A stretch of 64,000 bases of DNA from a virus: the IMG/VR virus record IMGVR_UViG_3300027779_001649, positions 1 to 64,000 of that record; one strand, 5' to 3'. A model generated the notes under the pieces. The model was not told the DNA's origin and ran no database searches. It saw only the letters and a program-made list of their open reading frames with translations. The translations under genes were made by a program, and so were the position numbers. Positions 50,716 to 60,390 of this stretch are shown piece after piece. Numbering within the stretch: the stretch's first letter is position 1; each line of letters opens with the position of its first letter.

Positions 50716-51848
50716 CGGTCAAGATAATCCATGATGTTATCCTTATGAACTATCGTTCCATCATTAACAATCGCCTTCACCCTAAAATCATTAGGTAATG
50801 GTGAGTAGAACTCTTTCTGAGCTCTTCCTTCCATCAATCTAGTTTTTCCTATACCATATGCAAATTCCCTATCATATAATGCAATGAAGTCTCTCAACAT
50901 CATCTTTGCTTTCTGGAATCTTTCTGGGTCACTCCTAGGACTGTGATTATACCAAAACATATTTCTATTATAATGTTGATTAATTGACCACTTGTGTATA
51001 TCTGGATCTCTAAAGAACGGCTGATAATTTTCTAGGTCAATCTCATCTGCTTTTATATTTTGTAAGAAACGGAATGACTGTGTGATGAATGTATACCGTG
51101 TTATTGTCCACCACATTTCATAATTCCATTCCTCATTTTCTGGGTCATCTAGATTTGGTTTCTTTCTTGGGTCTATTGCATACCCCAATGGTTTGTTGGG
51201 ATCACGAACTGCGTCATCTACTTGTGGGGGGTAACCGACACTACCAAACAATCTATCAGCTTCGCACCCACTAGTATAAACATTAATATCTGGATTCGCC
51301 ATACCATAAATGTTTCCTGTCATATCTAAACGATGCGGGCCTTTAATAACATAATCTTCCCATAACTTGGGATAATGTTTAATAACTGCGTCACCTCCAG
51401 CAATGATATGCAGCTGTTCTCTAGGACAAACTTCTTTCAGTGCGTATAACATAGCAGTACTATCTACACCACCAGAATAGAATACCTCAATATGTTTACC
51501 CATATCTCTTAATTCTTCTGCACGTTTAATCATAAGGTCATTAAAGTCTGCGTTCTCTACCTCTGGATAATATTTGTAATCCAAAACAGGATAATACTTT
51601 TCCATATTATCCATATTAAACACATATTCATCTACACCCAAAGAATCACTTATGTATGAACTCTTAGGACGATGGCAATATTGAGTCATAAATTCTTCAC
51701 GTTGTCTCGCTTCCTTATACTCTTCAAAGAACTCTTTCTCAAATTCAGGCCATCCGTACTGTCCCTTTCTAGGCGCACCTTTAACAACCTTATCCATAGC
51801 CCTTCTGAAGTCATCAGAAATATATACATACTTAATTGTGCTTTTCAT
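50697..51848 (-). CDS. PP-loop ATP pyrophosphatase-like protein, second copy
   Basis: The 383-residue product has EVFYSGGVDSTAMLYALKEV with SGGVDS at residues 125-130, the PP-loop for ATP. YKYYPEVENADFNDL and ITQSFRFLQNI are shared with the paralogue at 35011-36204. GGAG lies 5 nt before the ATG at 51848. It follows the glycosyltransferase-like gene with a 17-nt overlap. The end of the gene overlaps the convergent plus-strand gene by 19 nt. Substrate unknown. Confidence 0.7.
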   Translation of the reverse strand: MKSTIKYVYISDDFRRAMDKVVKGAPRKGQYGWPEFEKEFFEEYKEARQREEFMTQYCHRPKSSYISDSLGVDEYVFNMDNMEKYYPVLDYKYYPEVENADFNDLMIKRAEELRDMGKHIEVFYSGGVDSTAMLYALKEVCPREQLHIIAGGDAVIKHYPKLWEDYVIKGPHRLDMTGNIYGMANPDINVYTSGCEADRLFGSVGYPPQVDDAVRDPNKPLGYAIDPRKKPNLDDPENEEWNYEMWWTITRYTFITQSFRFLQNIKADEIDLENYQPFFRDPDIHKWSINQHYNRNMFWYNHSPRSDPERFQKAKMMLRDFIALYDREFAYGIGKTRLMEGRAQKEFYSPLPNDFRVKAIVNDGTIVHKDNIMDYLDRHSLCL

Positions 51849-52533
51849 AGTCACTCCAATTATGTGGTTTGTTTGCAGAATGCGTAAAGTGAACTAGTTT
51901 TATGTCTGGATGAAATTCTTCTCCTAGATATATGTACTCGTTACCTGTTACTTCCCTGTACTTCCTAGTAATCTGAACTTGCCAAGTAGACATCTTCTTA
52001 CCGTAGTTAATACCAGAATCAACTACCCACCTAGTAAACCATTCATTGGGTAGGGTAATTAATTCTAATCTCTCTTTAACCGAATCCTCTACAAAATACT
52101 GTTCACCATTTACGGGGCCTTTGGTCACACCATTTTCAATGTAGTGTCTCTGCCATCCGTTTATGTCTTTCATAAACTTATCGTAGATATATTTGCAGTC
52201 CTTCGGATAGTACTTAAAGAATCCACCGTTGATAGAGTATCCTTCTTTCTTTGTGTCTCTCCACCACCCAGGCATTGCAAGGAACTGTCCACGCATAATA
52301 GGGTAGTCAAATATCCTTTCATAGTCTCCCATAAGAAGAACGTCTATATCCATGACACAAATAGGTGTATCCTGATCTAGCTGCATACCCCACATCTTAT
52401 TCCATTGCAACAGCACCTCTGGATGATATGGTTCATGTATCCAATGCAGATCATAATTTGATAATTTACTTTCAAGATAATCTTCATATTCTTGTCCATA
52501 CTTATCACCAATTCTTATTAATATAACTTTCAT
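51832..52533 (-). CDS. Glycosyltransferase-like protein
   Basis: A 233-residue protein with CVMDIDVLLMGDYERIF near residue 58, a DxD motif of GT-A fold enzymes that bind the sugar nucleotide with a metal, then MPGWWRDTKKEGYSINGGFFKY, which matches GT8-like ends of the nucleotide pocket. A paralogue at 55238-55996 has YLDLDCLIQKDL and GWWNDID. It probably adds sugars to phage or host glycans. It overlaps neighbours by 4 and 17 nt. Confidence 0.7.
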   Translation of the reverse strand: MKVILIRIGDKYGQEYEDYLESKLSNYDLHWIHEPYHPEVLLQWNKMWGMQLDQDTPICVMDIDVLLMGDYERIFDYPIMRGQFLAMPGWWRDTKKEGYSINGGFFKYYPKDCKYIYDKFMKDINGWQRHYIENGVTKGPVNGEQYFVEDSVKERLELITLPNEWFTRWVVDSGINYGKKMSTWQVQITRKYREVTGNEYIYLGEEFHPDIKLVHFTHSANKPHNWSDYEKHN

Positions 52534-53888
52534 TTTTTAGTTTTCATGCAACGGGATTTCAGAGGATTAGTTCCAATCCAATAATAGAAATTTGCTTCAT
52601 CTAACGCCTCAAAAAATTTATAATATGACTTCCATATAATATCTAAGGGGTACTTTAATAAGACTTTATGATAACTGAAAATATTACTTGTGTTAACAAA
52701 TACATTTTTTCCCTTGACTTTTTCAGCAAGTATGTTATAATCCATATTCAATAAGTCCCACTCATTATATGTAATAACAAACTTCTCTGTCATTTCTTTC
52801 TGTGCCTGTCTAACTTCTTCCCAAGTCCCGTACTCTACAAACCGTTCTTGTTGTCTAATTTCATGATTCCACACGAAATAAACATTGGAATAAACACGAC
52901 CTAACATTTCAATCTCATCTTTATCCATATTGAATTCTACAATTCTCCTTTTGACTCGTAGTATATCTTTATGTAGATCATAAAATGCAACTTCACCATC
53001 AAAATCTAATTTCTGTGCATACACTTCGGTGCTATAACCAGCACAAGGCGACAGTATGAGATCAAATTTAAAATCCAACCAGTTAGTTATAAGTTTACTA
53101 TTAATTTTTAGATGTTCATTGTTCTCTACATAAAAATTAGATCTATTAGTGGTGTTTTGTTGAAGTGTACGAAAATAAGAATCTCTATTTGGAGGCCCAT
53201 CATATAAGAACTTACCTCGTTCTATTGAATTCCAGATATCATTCTGTAATAGCCGTCTATTACTACCATATGAATAAGCCTTACTGCTTCTCTCTTCCTT
53301 ATTAAAATTCACTATCTTTATTAAGCCCTTTGGTTTAATCCAAGGCGGAGTATAGTCATCGTGATAGTTATCTGAAGACCGAATATATTTGGGCCATCTT
53401 TCAAATAGGTTTGGTGACCCTACCGATCTCCATATATCTAAATTTACTTCTAAGTGCTGTCGGTGTAAATACGCCTCTTTGTTTGGGTGGGATATTATGT
53501 GACCTCTACAATAAAGTTGAGTTTTAGTGAATTCTTCAAAGGAAGTAAGAGGAGTCGTTGCCTTCCCATCAATAACTTCTGTTACACGAAATATCATACC
53601 AACAGAACATATCATTGCATGGGTGTACCGGCGATTTTTCTTTAATGTCTTATCTAGTTCACTTTCCAAACATAATACAACATTGTGATTACTACCACCT
53701 CCAGTTGGTCCACCAGATATTTGCATATAAGTCATCTGTGTTTGTCTATAAACACCATGATCCCATTCTAATTTATCTGGATAAGTCACAACATATAAAT
53801 GTGGTTTGCCCTGTAATCTACGTGTCAAGTCTCCCTTCTGCACTTCTTTATGTAGAAGTTTTTTAAAATCATCTAAAGAATTAACCAC
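52530..53888 (-). CDS. Large hypothetical protein, possible methyltransferase-like C-terminal domain
   Basis: A 452-residue soluble protein of the accessory operon. The first 270 residues match nothing I know. From about residue 280 (FDLILSPCAGYSTEVYAQKL, then VAFYDLHKDIL) it looks like the motif I and II region of a Rossmann methyltransferase, similar in style to the protein at 54570-55244. The evidence is weak. It overlaps the hydroxylase-like gene by 8 nt and the glycosyltransferase gene by 4 nt. Confidence 0.6.
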   Translation of the reverse strand: MVNSLDDFKKLLHKEVQKGDLTRRLQGKPHLYVVTYPDKLEWDHGVYRQTQMTYMQISGGPTGGGSNHNVVLCLESELDKTLKKNRRYTHAMICSVGMIFRVTEVIDGKATTPLTSFEEFTKTQLYCRGHIISHPNKEAYLHRQHLEVNLDIWRSVGSPNLFERWPKYIRSSDNYHDDYTPPWIKPKGLIKIVNFNKEERSSKAYSYGSNRRLLQNDIWNSIERGKFLYDGPPNRDSYFRTLQQNTTNRSNFYVENNEHLKINSKLITNWLDFKFDLILSPCAGYSTEVYAQKLDFDGEVAFYDLHKDILRVKRRIVEFNMDKDEIEMLGRVYSNVYFVWNHEIRQQERFVEYGTWEEVRQAQKEMTEKFVITYNEWDLLNMDYNILAEKVKGKNVFVNTSNIFSYHKVLLKYPLDIIWKSYYKFFEALDEANFYYWIGTNPLKSRCMKTKK

Positions 53889-54573
53889 GGGTAATTTCTT
53901 TCAGAGCATCTGGACCAAATTGTTTAACAATAGACTTTTTCATTAACAATTCTCTTTCCTTATTACCACCGCCATGAATTATAAAGTGAAATCTATTTTC
54001 ATTTGAACTGTTTAAGGCTTCATGATTAACACCATTATCAAACCAAAACCCTGTACAATTTTCAAAAGGAAGTTCTTCTTTTGTAGAAGCACGTCTTAGG
54101 TAACAATTGTCTGGTTGATAAAACGCAAGGTTAATAGCAGAAGAAATGTTACGTTTTCTACCTTCGGCTGTTCTTTTTTGATTGGAATCATTATGAGATT
54201 CTATACTACCGCCTGGTTTAAGTAACATAAACCTACAACGTCTGTATTGTTTGTGTGGGAAATCTTCTAACCATCTCTTAGTCTCAGGTGCTATTTCTTG
54301 TAATTCTGTCCAACCCCAATCAACAGCATCTTCTTCTAGATTATATGCAGAAGGGTTTTTGGTATGATGCCATCCCACAGAAATGTCCTTACCTTTCTCA
54401 ACAAAACCATGTAGTGCAGAAGAACACCAACCATCACCTGTTCCATAACGATGGTCTACAAAGAACCCTTCGTCATAAACCTGTTGAGCTTCTTTGATAC
54501 ATGCCTCTGGTATTTCCAAATCAATTTTAAGATACCATATGTCATTTGCTCTGCACCATTCTACTGCATTCAT
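53881..54573 (-). CDS. Aspartyl/asparaginyl-hydroxylase-like oxygenase
   Basis: The 230-residue protein has GGSIESHNDSNQ with His127/Asp129, a jelly-roll strand SSAINLAFYQPDNC, and FDNGVNHEALNSSNENRFHFII with distal His184 and Arg194, the layout of the Asp/Asn beta-hydroxylase family. It would hydroxylate a protein or small-molecule substrate using 2-oxoglutarate. It overlaps the large hypothetical gene by 8 nt and the methyltransferase-like gene by 4 nt. Confidence 0.75.
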   Translation of the reverse strand: MNAVEWCRANDIWYLKIDLEIPEACIKEAQQVYDEGFFVDHRYGTGDGWCSSALHGFVEKGKDISVGWHHTKNPSAYNLEEDAVDWGWTELQEIAPETKRWLEDFPHKQYRRCRFMLLKPGGSIESHNDSNQKRTAEGRKRNISSAINLAFYQPDNCYLRRASTKEELPFENCTGFWFDNGVNHEALNSSNENRFHFIIHGGGNKERELLMKKSIVKQFGPDALKEITRG

Positions 54574-55244
54574 TTTCCTATTACCATGAATCTTTCAAAA
54601 CCGTTAAGTAATTTTTTACTACCAGAGTACCAAACATCCATCATTCGTGCCTGTTCTATTAACTCATCTACACTCTCTACAGTATTGATATGGTCTGGAC
54701 AGTTTTCTTTTTGACTTGTTGATTGTAGAACAAAAAGTGAATTTTCTAATTGTGGATTTATTTCTCTAAACTTCCACATAGGAAACATGTGTTCACAAGA
54801 AGTATTCACCACCACATCATAGACTTGTGCATGTTTATCTTGCACATCTTCTAAATCTCTACAATATCTTAAAGACTTAAACATAACATCTCTTCGGAGA
54901 GAACGATACCTTTTTGGTTCATCCTTATACCTTCTGTTTAATTTGAAGCTGATAAAATGTGCATCGTGGTCTATTTCAAAATTTGTAACAAATTTAGCAC
55001 CTACGTTATCAACCAGTATTGCAGTTATATAGTGGGCATACCATCCTCCCAGAAGGGCAACATGTTCTGGAACAATATTCAAATTGATTAATTCATTTCC
55101 TAACCACAACTTACCTTCTACCTGTGAGGCGTTCATGGATTCTACAAGTCTTTCAAATGCCCAAGGTCTCTCTCTTTGAGTTTCCATATAGGCTCGTGTC
55201 CAATTGTTTGCAGTCAGAGGGTTGTAAGGAATATGGTCTACCAT
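54570..55244 (-). CDS. Methyltransferase-like protein
   Basis: A 224-residue protein with VALLGGWYAHYITAILVDN (possible motif I) and FEIDHDAHFIS, then VYDVVVNTSCEHMFP (possible motif IV), which suggests a class-I SAM-dependent methyltransferase fold. The G-x-G of motif I is not textbook, so the call is tentative. It is part of the glycan/modification operon and overlaps neighbours by 4 and 7 nt. Confidence 0.5.
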   Translation of the reverse strand: MVDHIPYNPLTANNWTRAYMETQRERPWAFERLVESMNASQVEGKLWLGNELINLNIVPEHVALLGGWYAHYITAILVDNVGAKFVTNFEIDHDAHFISFKLNRRYKDEPKRYRSLRRDVMFKSLRYCRDLEDVQDKHAQVYDVVVNTSCEHMFPMWKFREINPQLENSLFVLQSTSQKENCPDHINTVESVDELIEQARMMDVWYSGSKKLLNGFERFMVIGK

Positions 55245-55996
55245 AATTTCTTTAACTCCTCAATTTCAAACATATCTTCATAAGTCTCTTTGGTACTATT
55301 ATTAAAAAGACAGATTTTTTGGTCTTCCCTTATCTTTCTTTCTTCCATATCCTCTGGAAATATGTTTCCTTTATACCAAGAATAAACGTCACCCTTTGGA
55401 TATACATTCACATAAGAAACTTTCTCATCCCATACATTATACCAATGATGATTAAGATAATTATCTATAGTAGAATATGTAAAGAATATAACCTCTGGAT
55501 TTTTTTCTATATGTGCATAGATACTTCCCATTTGAGATTTATTCCATCTCAGTACTGATGAATTTAATGGAGTTGATTTTATCTGTCCATAATTTTTCCG
55601 ACAGGTATCTATATCATTCCACCAACCTCTAACGATATAGGGCTTATTCATCCGTAATTCAAAGAAATATTTTAAGTCTTTTTGTATAAGACAGTCCAAA
55701 TCTAGATACAAAAACATATCTCCATTCATTGTTGGAAATAGGTTCTCGTTGAACATATACATTTTTCTATAAGCCCAAAACCTGTTAGTATCGGGATCAT
55801 AATGTTTATCCCAAGTTGTGGGTAATTTTAAGTCAAAACTATTTTGGGGATTATCTGTTAGACAATAAAAATTGAAAGGTATAGAACAATGCTTTTCACA
55901 TTGGTTCTTTAGGTTAAGAACATAGTCATTACTATATTTGTCACCCCACTTCACACATAATATTGTGTTCACAGACATTTGTGATTCAAGATGCAT
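55238..55996 (-). CDS. Glycosyltransferase-like protein, second copy
   Basis: A 252-residue protein with TILCVKWGDKYSNDYV near the N-terminus, MFLYLDLDCLIQKDL (DxD) near residue 95, VRGWWNDIDTCRKNYG and STPLNSSVLRWN. It aligns in layout with the protein at 51832-52533. A GT-A fold sugar transferase is likely. The start is uncertain between ATG at 55996 and 55978. It is the first gene of the accessory operon after the structural gene at 56000. Confidence 0.7.
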   Translation of the reverse strand: MHLESQMSVNTILCVKWGDKYSNDYVLNLKNQCEKHCSIPFNFYCLTDNPQNSFDLKLPTTWDKHYDPDTNRFWAYRKMYMFNENLFPTMNGDMFLYLDLDCLIQKDLKYFFELRMNKPYIVRGWWNDIDTCRKNYGQIKSTPLNSSVLRWNKSQMGSIYAHIEKNPEVIFFTYSTIDNYLNHHWYNVWDEKVSYVNVYPKGDVYSWYKGNIFPEDMEERKIREDQKICLFNNSTKETYEDMFEIEELKKLW

Positions 55997-55999
55997 TTA

Positions 56000-56509
56000 T
56001 TACTTCATAAAAGAATGATATATTGATATAGCCTCTAATGGTGATGTAGATTTTCGTAGGTCTGCTTTTTTCTTTTTAGCTTTACTATTTTTTACTTCAT
56101 CACGATCAAAGAATTTCAATTTGAGTTTAAAAAGTTCTTCTTTATTTTGACTGTCTTCGTCATCAAAATTAAAGATTAAGTCTTCTATATTTAAGAGGAT
56201 AATTTCCTCTTTGTCTTTTTGGTCTGGTTCATTTCCCTCTTGGTCATATCCATATAGATTATTATCACGAGCATAATTTTCAAAAGAATTTCTGAATATT
56301 TGTTTCTCATTATCTATTTTGGCTGCTGTAGATTGGTCAAGACTCTCATAAGACCACTCTTCCAACAAAGAGTTGAACTGATCATCAGTTTCATCAACAA
56401 GCAGAAAATGTTCTCTTGCAATTTTACCATCGCTCCATAAAACACAAACAGTATCATGTTCGGGGTTTGAATAGTAAGCGTTAATTATTTTTTCAGAAAA
56501 GACCGCCAT
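56000..56509 (-). CDS. Conserved phage protein, unknown function
   Basis: A 169-residue acidic protein (DEEDSQNKEELFK, basic KAKKKKADLRK near the end) with a T4-type late octamer 20 nt before the ATG. It resembles small proteins that lie next to tail genes in marine T4-type phages. No domain recognised. The late promoter suggests a virion or assembly role. Confidence 0.6.
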   Translation of the reverse strand: MAVFSEKIINAYYSNPEHDTVCVLWSDGKIAREHFLLVDETDDQFNSLLEEWSYESLDQSTAAKIDNEKQIFRNSFENYARDNNLYGYDQEGNEPDQKDKEEIILLNIEDLIFNFDDEDSQNKEELFKLKLKFFDRDEVKNSKAKKKKADLRKSTSPLEAISIYHSFMK

Positions 56510-56520
56510 TCTTTATCTCC

Positions 56521-57471
56521 TTATCCTTTATTTATACGCAAGGCATATGTGGTAATGGTGGAATTTGATCCGTTTGGAAATTCTTGGGCACGATAATCAT
56601 CCCCAACTTGTCTAGTCTGGTAGTTACCAGCACCACCAGTAAGTCTGGTGTTAACCATAGCTGTTCCTCTAGTATTACCACTACCTGAGGCTTCTATAGT
56701 GTAACTAATCTGATATCCATCTGACGATTCTGAGGCAGTTTCTCGTATCCATTCAGTTAGAAGTGCATCTAATGTACCTTCGGTAAAAGTTTGTAAATGA
56801 CGGGCACTATCCGTTATATAAACAGGATATCTGGCAGGCGCCGTATCGGTTCCTGATCGTTTGTGTAAGTAATAACTTGTAATTGTTGTTGGTTGGTCTA
56901 AAGTTTCTGGAATTCCTCCGGCGGTATATGCACTTACATCAGCTCTTGTATCTATGAAAACAGGGTCAGTTGAAACTACTGCATAATTAGTTGCAGGGGT
57001 TACAGAAGTAGTAATACTATATGTTCCAGCCGTAGTAGCACTCTCTGTTCCAGAAATAAGTAGGTCTACAGCAGGATGTAAGAAGGTATCTTTAATGTCT
57101 GCGATAGTCATTGCTTGTAAGTCATTATCCCCATTAATATATAGTGGCCAAGTTGTTCCTGTATCTGATGTAGGTGATACTGATGCTTTGGCTTGATCTA
57201 CACGGTCATAACTAACCGTAACCTCAGCAGGTTCTGCCGTAGTAGCTTCACTAGGAAATGCAGTTGCAGACTGAGATGTTGCACCCGCCTTCAATCTAGT
57301 ATCACTCATAGCAGTTAAGTCTCCAGCTACACTAGTAGATACAGTTAGAGTAACAGAAGGACTTGTTCCATAGAGATAACATATCTGATTAGTCCACTCA
57401 AGAACTTCAGCAGTTGTCATTTCTTGTATGTCATTAGAGCTAGTAATATATACTGGTTTTCTAACTGCCAT
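56521..57471 (-). CDS. Virion structural protein with three internal repeats
   Basis: A 316-residue Ser/Thr/Ala-rich protein with three units of about 105 residues, each opening with a YITSSNDIQEMT-like segment (residues 6, 109 and 216) and later holding a (D/N)TR(L/A) element (57, 174 and 274). The composition is that of virion surface or tail-fibre proteins. The start at 57471 follows GGAG by 6 nt. It overlaps the fibre gene by 11 nt. Exact role unknown. Confidence 0.7.
   Translation of the reverse strand: MAVRKPVYITSSNDIQEMTTAEVLEWTNQICYLYGTSPSVTLTVSTSVAGDLTAMSDTRLKAGATSQSATAFPSEATTAEPAEVTVSYDRVDQAKASVSPTSDTGTTWPLYINGDNDLQAMTIADIKDTFLHPAVDLLISGTESATTAGTYSITTSVTPATNYAVVSTDPVFIDTRADVSAYTAGGIPETLDQPTTITSYYLHKRSGTDTAPARYPVYITDSARHLQTFTEGTLDALLTEWIRETASESSDGYQISYTIEASGSGNTRGTAMVNTRLTGGAGNYQTRQVGDDYRAQEFPNGSNSTITTYALRINKG
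56529..56536 (-). promoter_or_regulatory. T4-type late promoter octamer
   Basis: TATAAATA on the minus strand, 20 nt before the ATG at 56509. Confidence 0.7.
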
Positions 57472-60151
57472 TACTATCTCCAGCACAATATAAGGTTCTT
57501 AGGGTTGCACCAGTACTACTTATTAATCTCATTCTATTTGGAAAAATACTCTTCATTTCTTCTCCCATTTCTCCCATCATCCTTTTCATAACATGACGGT
57601 CAGTTTGAGTTGTAAGTGCTACTGCTTCTTCAAATATAATATTACTGTCTGCATTGGTAGAACTACCATCAGTACCATTTAAGGTAATATCGTCACCAGC
57701 ATTTGCACTACCGTTAGTACTATCTATAAGGAGATTATCACCACCTTGTTTATTCGGGAATGATAACTCACCAGTAGAACTTAGTTCCATAGCAGTGGAA
57801 GCAGCTTCTGAAATACCAGTTGAGAATTGTAGTTTAGTTGCATTGTTAGAAGCACTAAAGTCACCTTCAGATACAGCAGAAAGAGCAGCTGCAACCGTAA
57901 TTGCATCAGTACCAGCACCCTCATCTGGAGCAGAGAAAGTTAACTTACCAAGAATATTATCTACAGCAATGTCATCATCACCACTTGCAAATGCTAGTGT
58001 TGGATACTTGTCATCTCCACTAGCTGCATGTTTAAGAGTAAGTCCAGTATTAAGAACGTGACTAAGAGTAATCTCCTGTGCATCTCCAAATTGGATAGAT
58101 GCACTATCGGAATCTAATACAATGTCATCACCGACCCAGATATCTCCAGCAACACCCAATCCACCGGCAACAGTTACTGCCGCAGTTGTTGTTGCACTAG
58201 CAGCTGTAGTTGCAGAGAAACCCACAACACCAGCAGAACTGACAGAGATTGCATCCGTATCTGTAGTTGAACCAATAGTTCCATCATCGGCAATTACCAA
58301 TCCACCACCAGTTATAGTTCCTGTCGTTGTTATTGCATTACCTGTACTAATAGTACCAAATCCAGAGGCGATAGAACCACCAACTAAAGCACCAACAGAA
58401 GTTATGTTTGTTTGTGCGGCGGTTACTATTGTTCCAGTTACGTTTCCTGTTAAATTACCAGAGAAAACAGTTGAAGTCAATGTCCCACTACTAGGATTAT
58501 AGATAAGTCCTGTATCAGTTCTTATATTTTCATTACCAGTAGCAGCATCGGTAAAGTTCATAAAGTGTGATGCATCTGTAGTATTTGTTGCAACTAAGGT
58601 TACTGTTGTTGCATTACTTCCTACTGTACCAGAAAACGATAAATTACCAGCAGCATCAGAGACCAACGCATCACCAGTAGAAGAAGCATCGGATACAGGT
58701 AATTTGTAAATCTGATTTCCAGCAAGTGAGGTACTGGCGGCAAAACCAACATAGTTAACACCGTTATACCATCTTAATTCTTTCTCATCACCATTTAAAT
58801 ATAGATACTCAGAAAGTTCCATACCTTGACTGAAGGTAGTTACACCAGAAGATGCAATTGCAATCGCATCTGTATCAGTTGCAGAACCTATGTTACCACC
58901 GTCAGAAACTATAATACTTCCTGTAGATGTTAGGGTTCCCCCAGTAATAATCCCAGTTGTCGTGATAGTAGACGAACCAGTATCTATAGTTCCAAAGTTA
59001 GATGTGATTGAACCCCCGTCCAAAGCACCAACTGAAGTAACATTAGTTTGTGCAGCTGTCTGTATGGTTCCTGTAAGATTACCTTCTACATTAGCAACAA
59101 GAGTTCCAGTAGTTATAGTTAAGTTACCAGTATCAACACCTGTGTTAGTAGTTGTTCCCATCACAAATGTGTCAGCACTTTCATCCCAACCCATAAATGC
59201 ATTGTCACCAGTAGAACCACGTTCCATGACAAAACCCATGTCATTTGCGTTAGTAGTTGCACCAGTATTTAATTCTATGAGAGTATCTTCAATAACTGTA
59301 TTAGCTGCTGAGTTTGTTACCGTTGCACCATTAACAGTTAAGTTTCCTGTAATAACTAGATCTTGAGATATACCAACTACACCAGTAGCAGATATTGAAA
59401 TCGCATCCGTATCAGATGCAGAACCTATATTACCATCGTCGGCAATAACCAATCCTGTTAGAGTGCCAACAGAAGTAATTTGAGTTTGAGCGGCATCTAC
59501 ACTAAGTGTATTCGTTGAAAGAGTAAGTCCAGTTCCATCCACAAGGGCAGTCTTTGACATTGCGATAGCGGCACTTGTGTTAACATCATCGTTAACAATA
59601 ACACCACTACCAATCGCAGCTGTTCCTGTAACATTACCACTACCATCAAAGGATGCAGAAGTCCATGTCACATCTCCTGTGGATGCAATAGTTCTACCAG
59701 TTGCGAGTGCAGTAGCAGTAGTTGCATTACCAGACAATGCACCAGAGAATATAGTTGCGGCGACTGTTCCAGTACTTGGATTATAGTGTAAGTCTCCATC
59801 AGATTCTATGGAAACAGTACCAGTATAAGACGCATCGGCTGCAAAGAGAATTGCGTTATTCTCATTAGTTGATTCGTTGTCTGCTACTGAAATTGTAGAA
59901 GCTAATACAGATGTACCAGTAGTTAGTAAAGTGCCATCTTCGTTAGGAATCAAAACCGTTCTATCGGCAGTAGGGTTAACTACATTTAACGCAGTCTCAT
60001 ATGCATCAGCAGAAGAACCTTCAAAGTTAATTCCCACGCCAAATATATTATTATTCTTTACATCTACTACATCAGAAACTAAATTATTAAATTCCCTTCG
60101 GAATTCATCTAGAGTGTTTGCTGATGTAATCTGCGAGGCTGTAATGGCCAT
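57461..60151 (-). CDS. Tail-fibre-like structural protein
   Basis: An 896-residue Gly/Ser/Thr-rich protein of repeated beta-strand units. The N-terminal 60 residues (ITSANTLDEFRREFNNLV) are helical and would attach to the baseplate. Units with SDTDAISIS, GSITSNFGTIDTG and STGNAITTTGTI recur at about residues 224-252, 367-433 and 583-640. No chaperone or peptidase domain is seen at the C-terminus. It is likely a long fibre or surface fibre. Repeats are near identical in places, so recombination between them is likely. Confidence 0.8.
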   Translation of the reverse strand: MAITASQITSANTLDEFRREFNNLVSDVVDVKNNNIFGVGINFEGSSADAYETALNVVNPTADRTVLIPNEDGTLLTTGTSVLASTISVADNESTNENNAILFAADASYTGTVSIESDGDLHYNPSTGTVAATIFSGALSGNATTATALATGRTIASTGDVTWTSASFDGSGNVTGTAAIGSGVIVNDDVNTSAAIAMSKTALVDGTGLTLSTNTLSVDAAQTQITSVGTLTGLVIADDGNIGSASDTDAISISATGVVGISQDLVITGNLTVNGATVTNSAANTVIEDTLIELNTGATTNANDMGFVMERGSTGDNAFMGWDESADTFVMGTTTNTGVDTGNLTITTGTLVANVEGNLTGTIQTAAQTNVTSVGALDGGSITSNFGTIDTGSSTITTTGIITGGTLTSTGSIIVSDGGNIGSATDTDAIAIASSGVTTFSQGMELSEYLYLNGDEKELRWYNGVNYVGFAASTSLAGNQIYKLPVSDASSTGDALVSDAAGNLSFSGTVGSNATTVTLVATNTTDASHFMNFTDAATGNENIRTDTGLIYNPSSGTLTSTVFSGNLTGNVTGTIVTAAQTNITSVGALVGGSIASGFGTISTGNAITTTGTITGGGLVIADDGTIGSTTDTDAISVSSAGVVGFSATTAASATTTAAVTVAGGLGVAGDIWVGDDIVLDSDSASIQFGDAQEITLSHVLNTGLTLKHAASGDDKYPTLAFASGDDDIAVDNILGKLTFSAPDEGAGTDAITVAAALSAVSEGDFSASNNATKLQFSTGISEAASTAMELSSTGELSFPNKQGGDNLLIDSTNGSANAGDDITLNGTDGSSTNADSNIIFEEAVALTTQTDRHVMKRMMGEMGEEMKSIFPNRMRLISSTGATLRTLYCAGDSNGS

Positions 60152-60165
60152 TCTATTCTACTCCA

Positions 60166-60390
60166 CTAATTCACTAATTTCTGCAATAGACCTTTTATCT
60201 CATGCATCTCAGACTTAATGTTATTTATCTCTCTTGTTGCATTACGAATATCATCTCTCTGAGATTGAGCTTCTTGAGCCCTTTTTTTTGCCATATCATA
60301 AGCAGAGGTATTTCGGTTAATAATAGCATTAGAGCTAGTATCCCTAATTAAATCTGGTCTTTCTTCTACGTTTAAAAATCTTTCTGTCAT
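60166..60390 (-). CDS. Small helical phage protein, unknown function
   Basis: A 74-residue, strongly helical, charged protein (AYDMAKKRAQEAQSQRDD, then a leucine-rich C-terminal coil NNIKSEMHEIKGLLQKL). It sits between the giant virion gene and the fibre gene, where such small coiled-coil proteins are common in marine T4-type phages. It may be a fibre linker or assembly factor; no evidence beyond context. Confidence 0.55.
   Translation of the reverse strand: MTERFLNVEERPDLIRDTSSNAIINRNTSAYDMAKKRAQEAQSQRDDIRNATREINNIKSEMHEIKGLLQKLVN

Noticed and set aside
57654-59366. Several plus-strand open frames opposite the fibre gene
   Set aside because: They reflect the repeated Gly/Ser/Thr codons of the fibre gene on the other strand; no start signals or known motifs.
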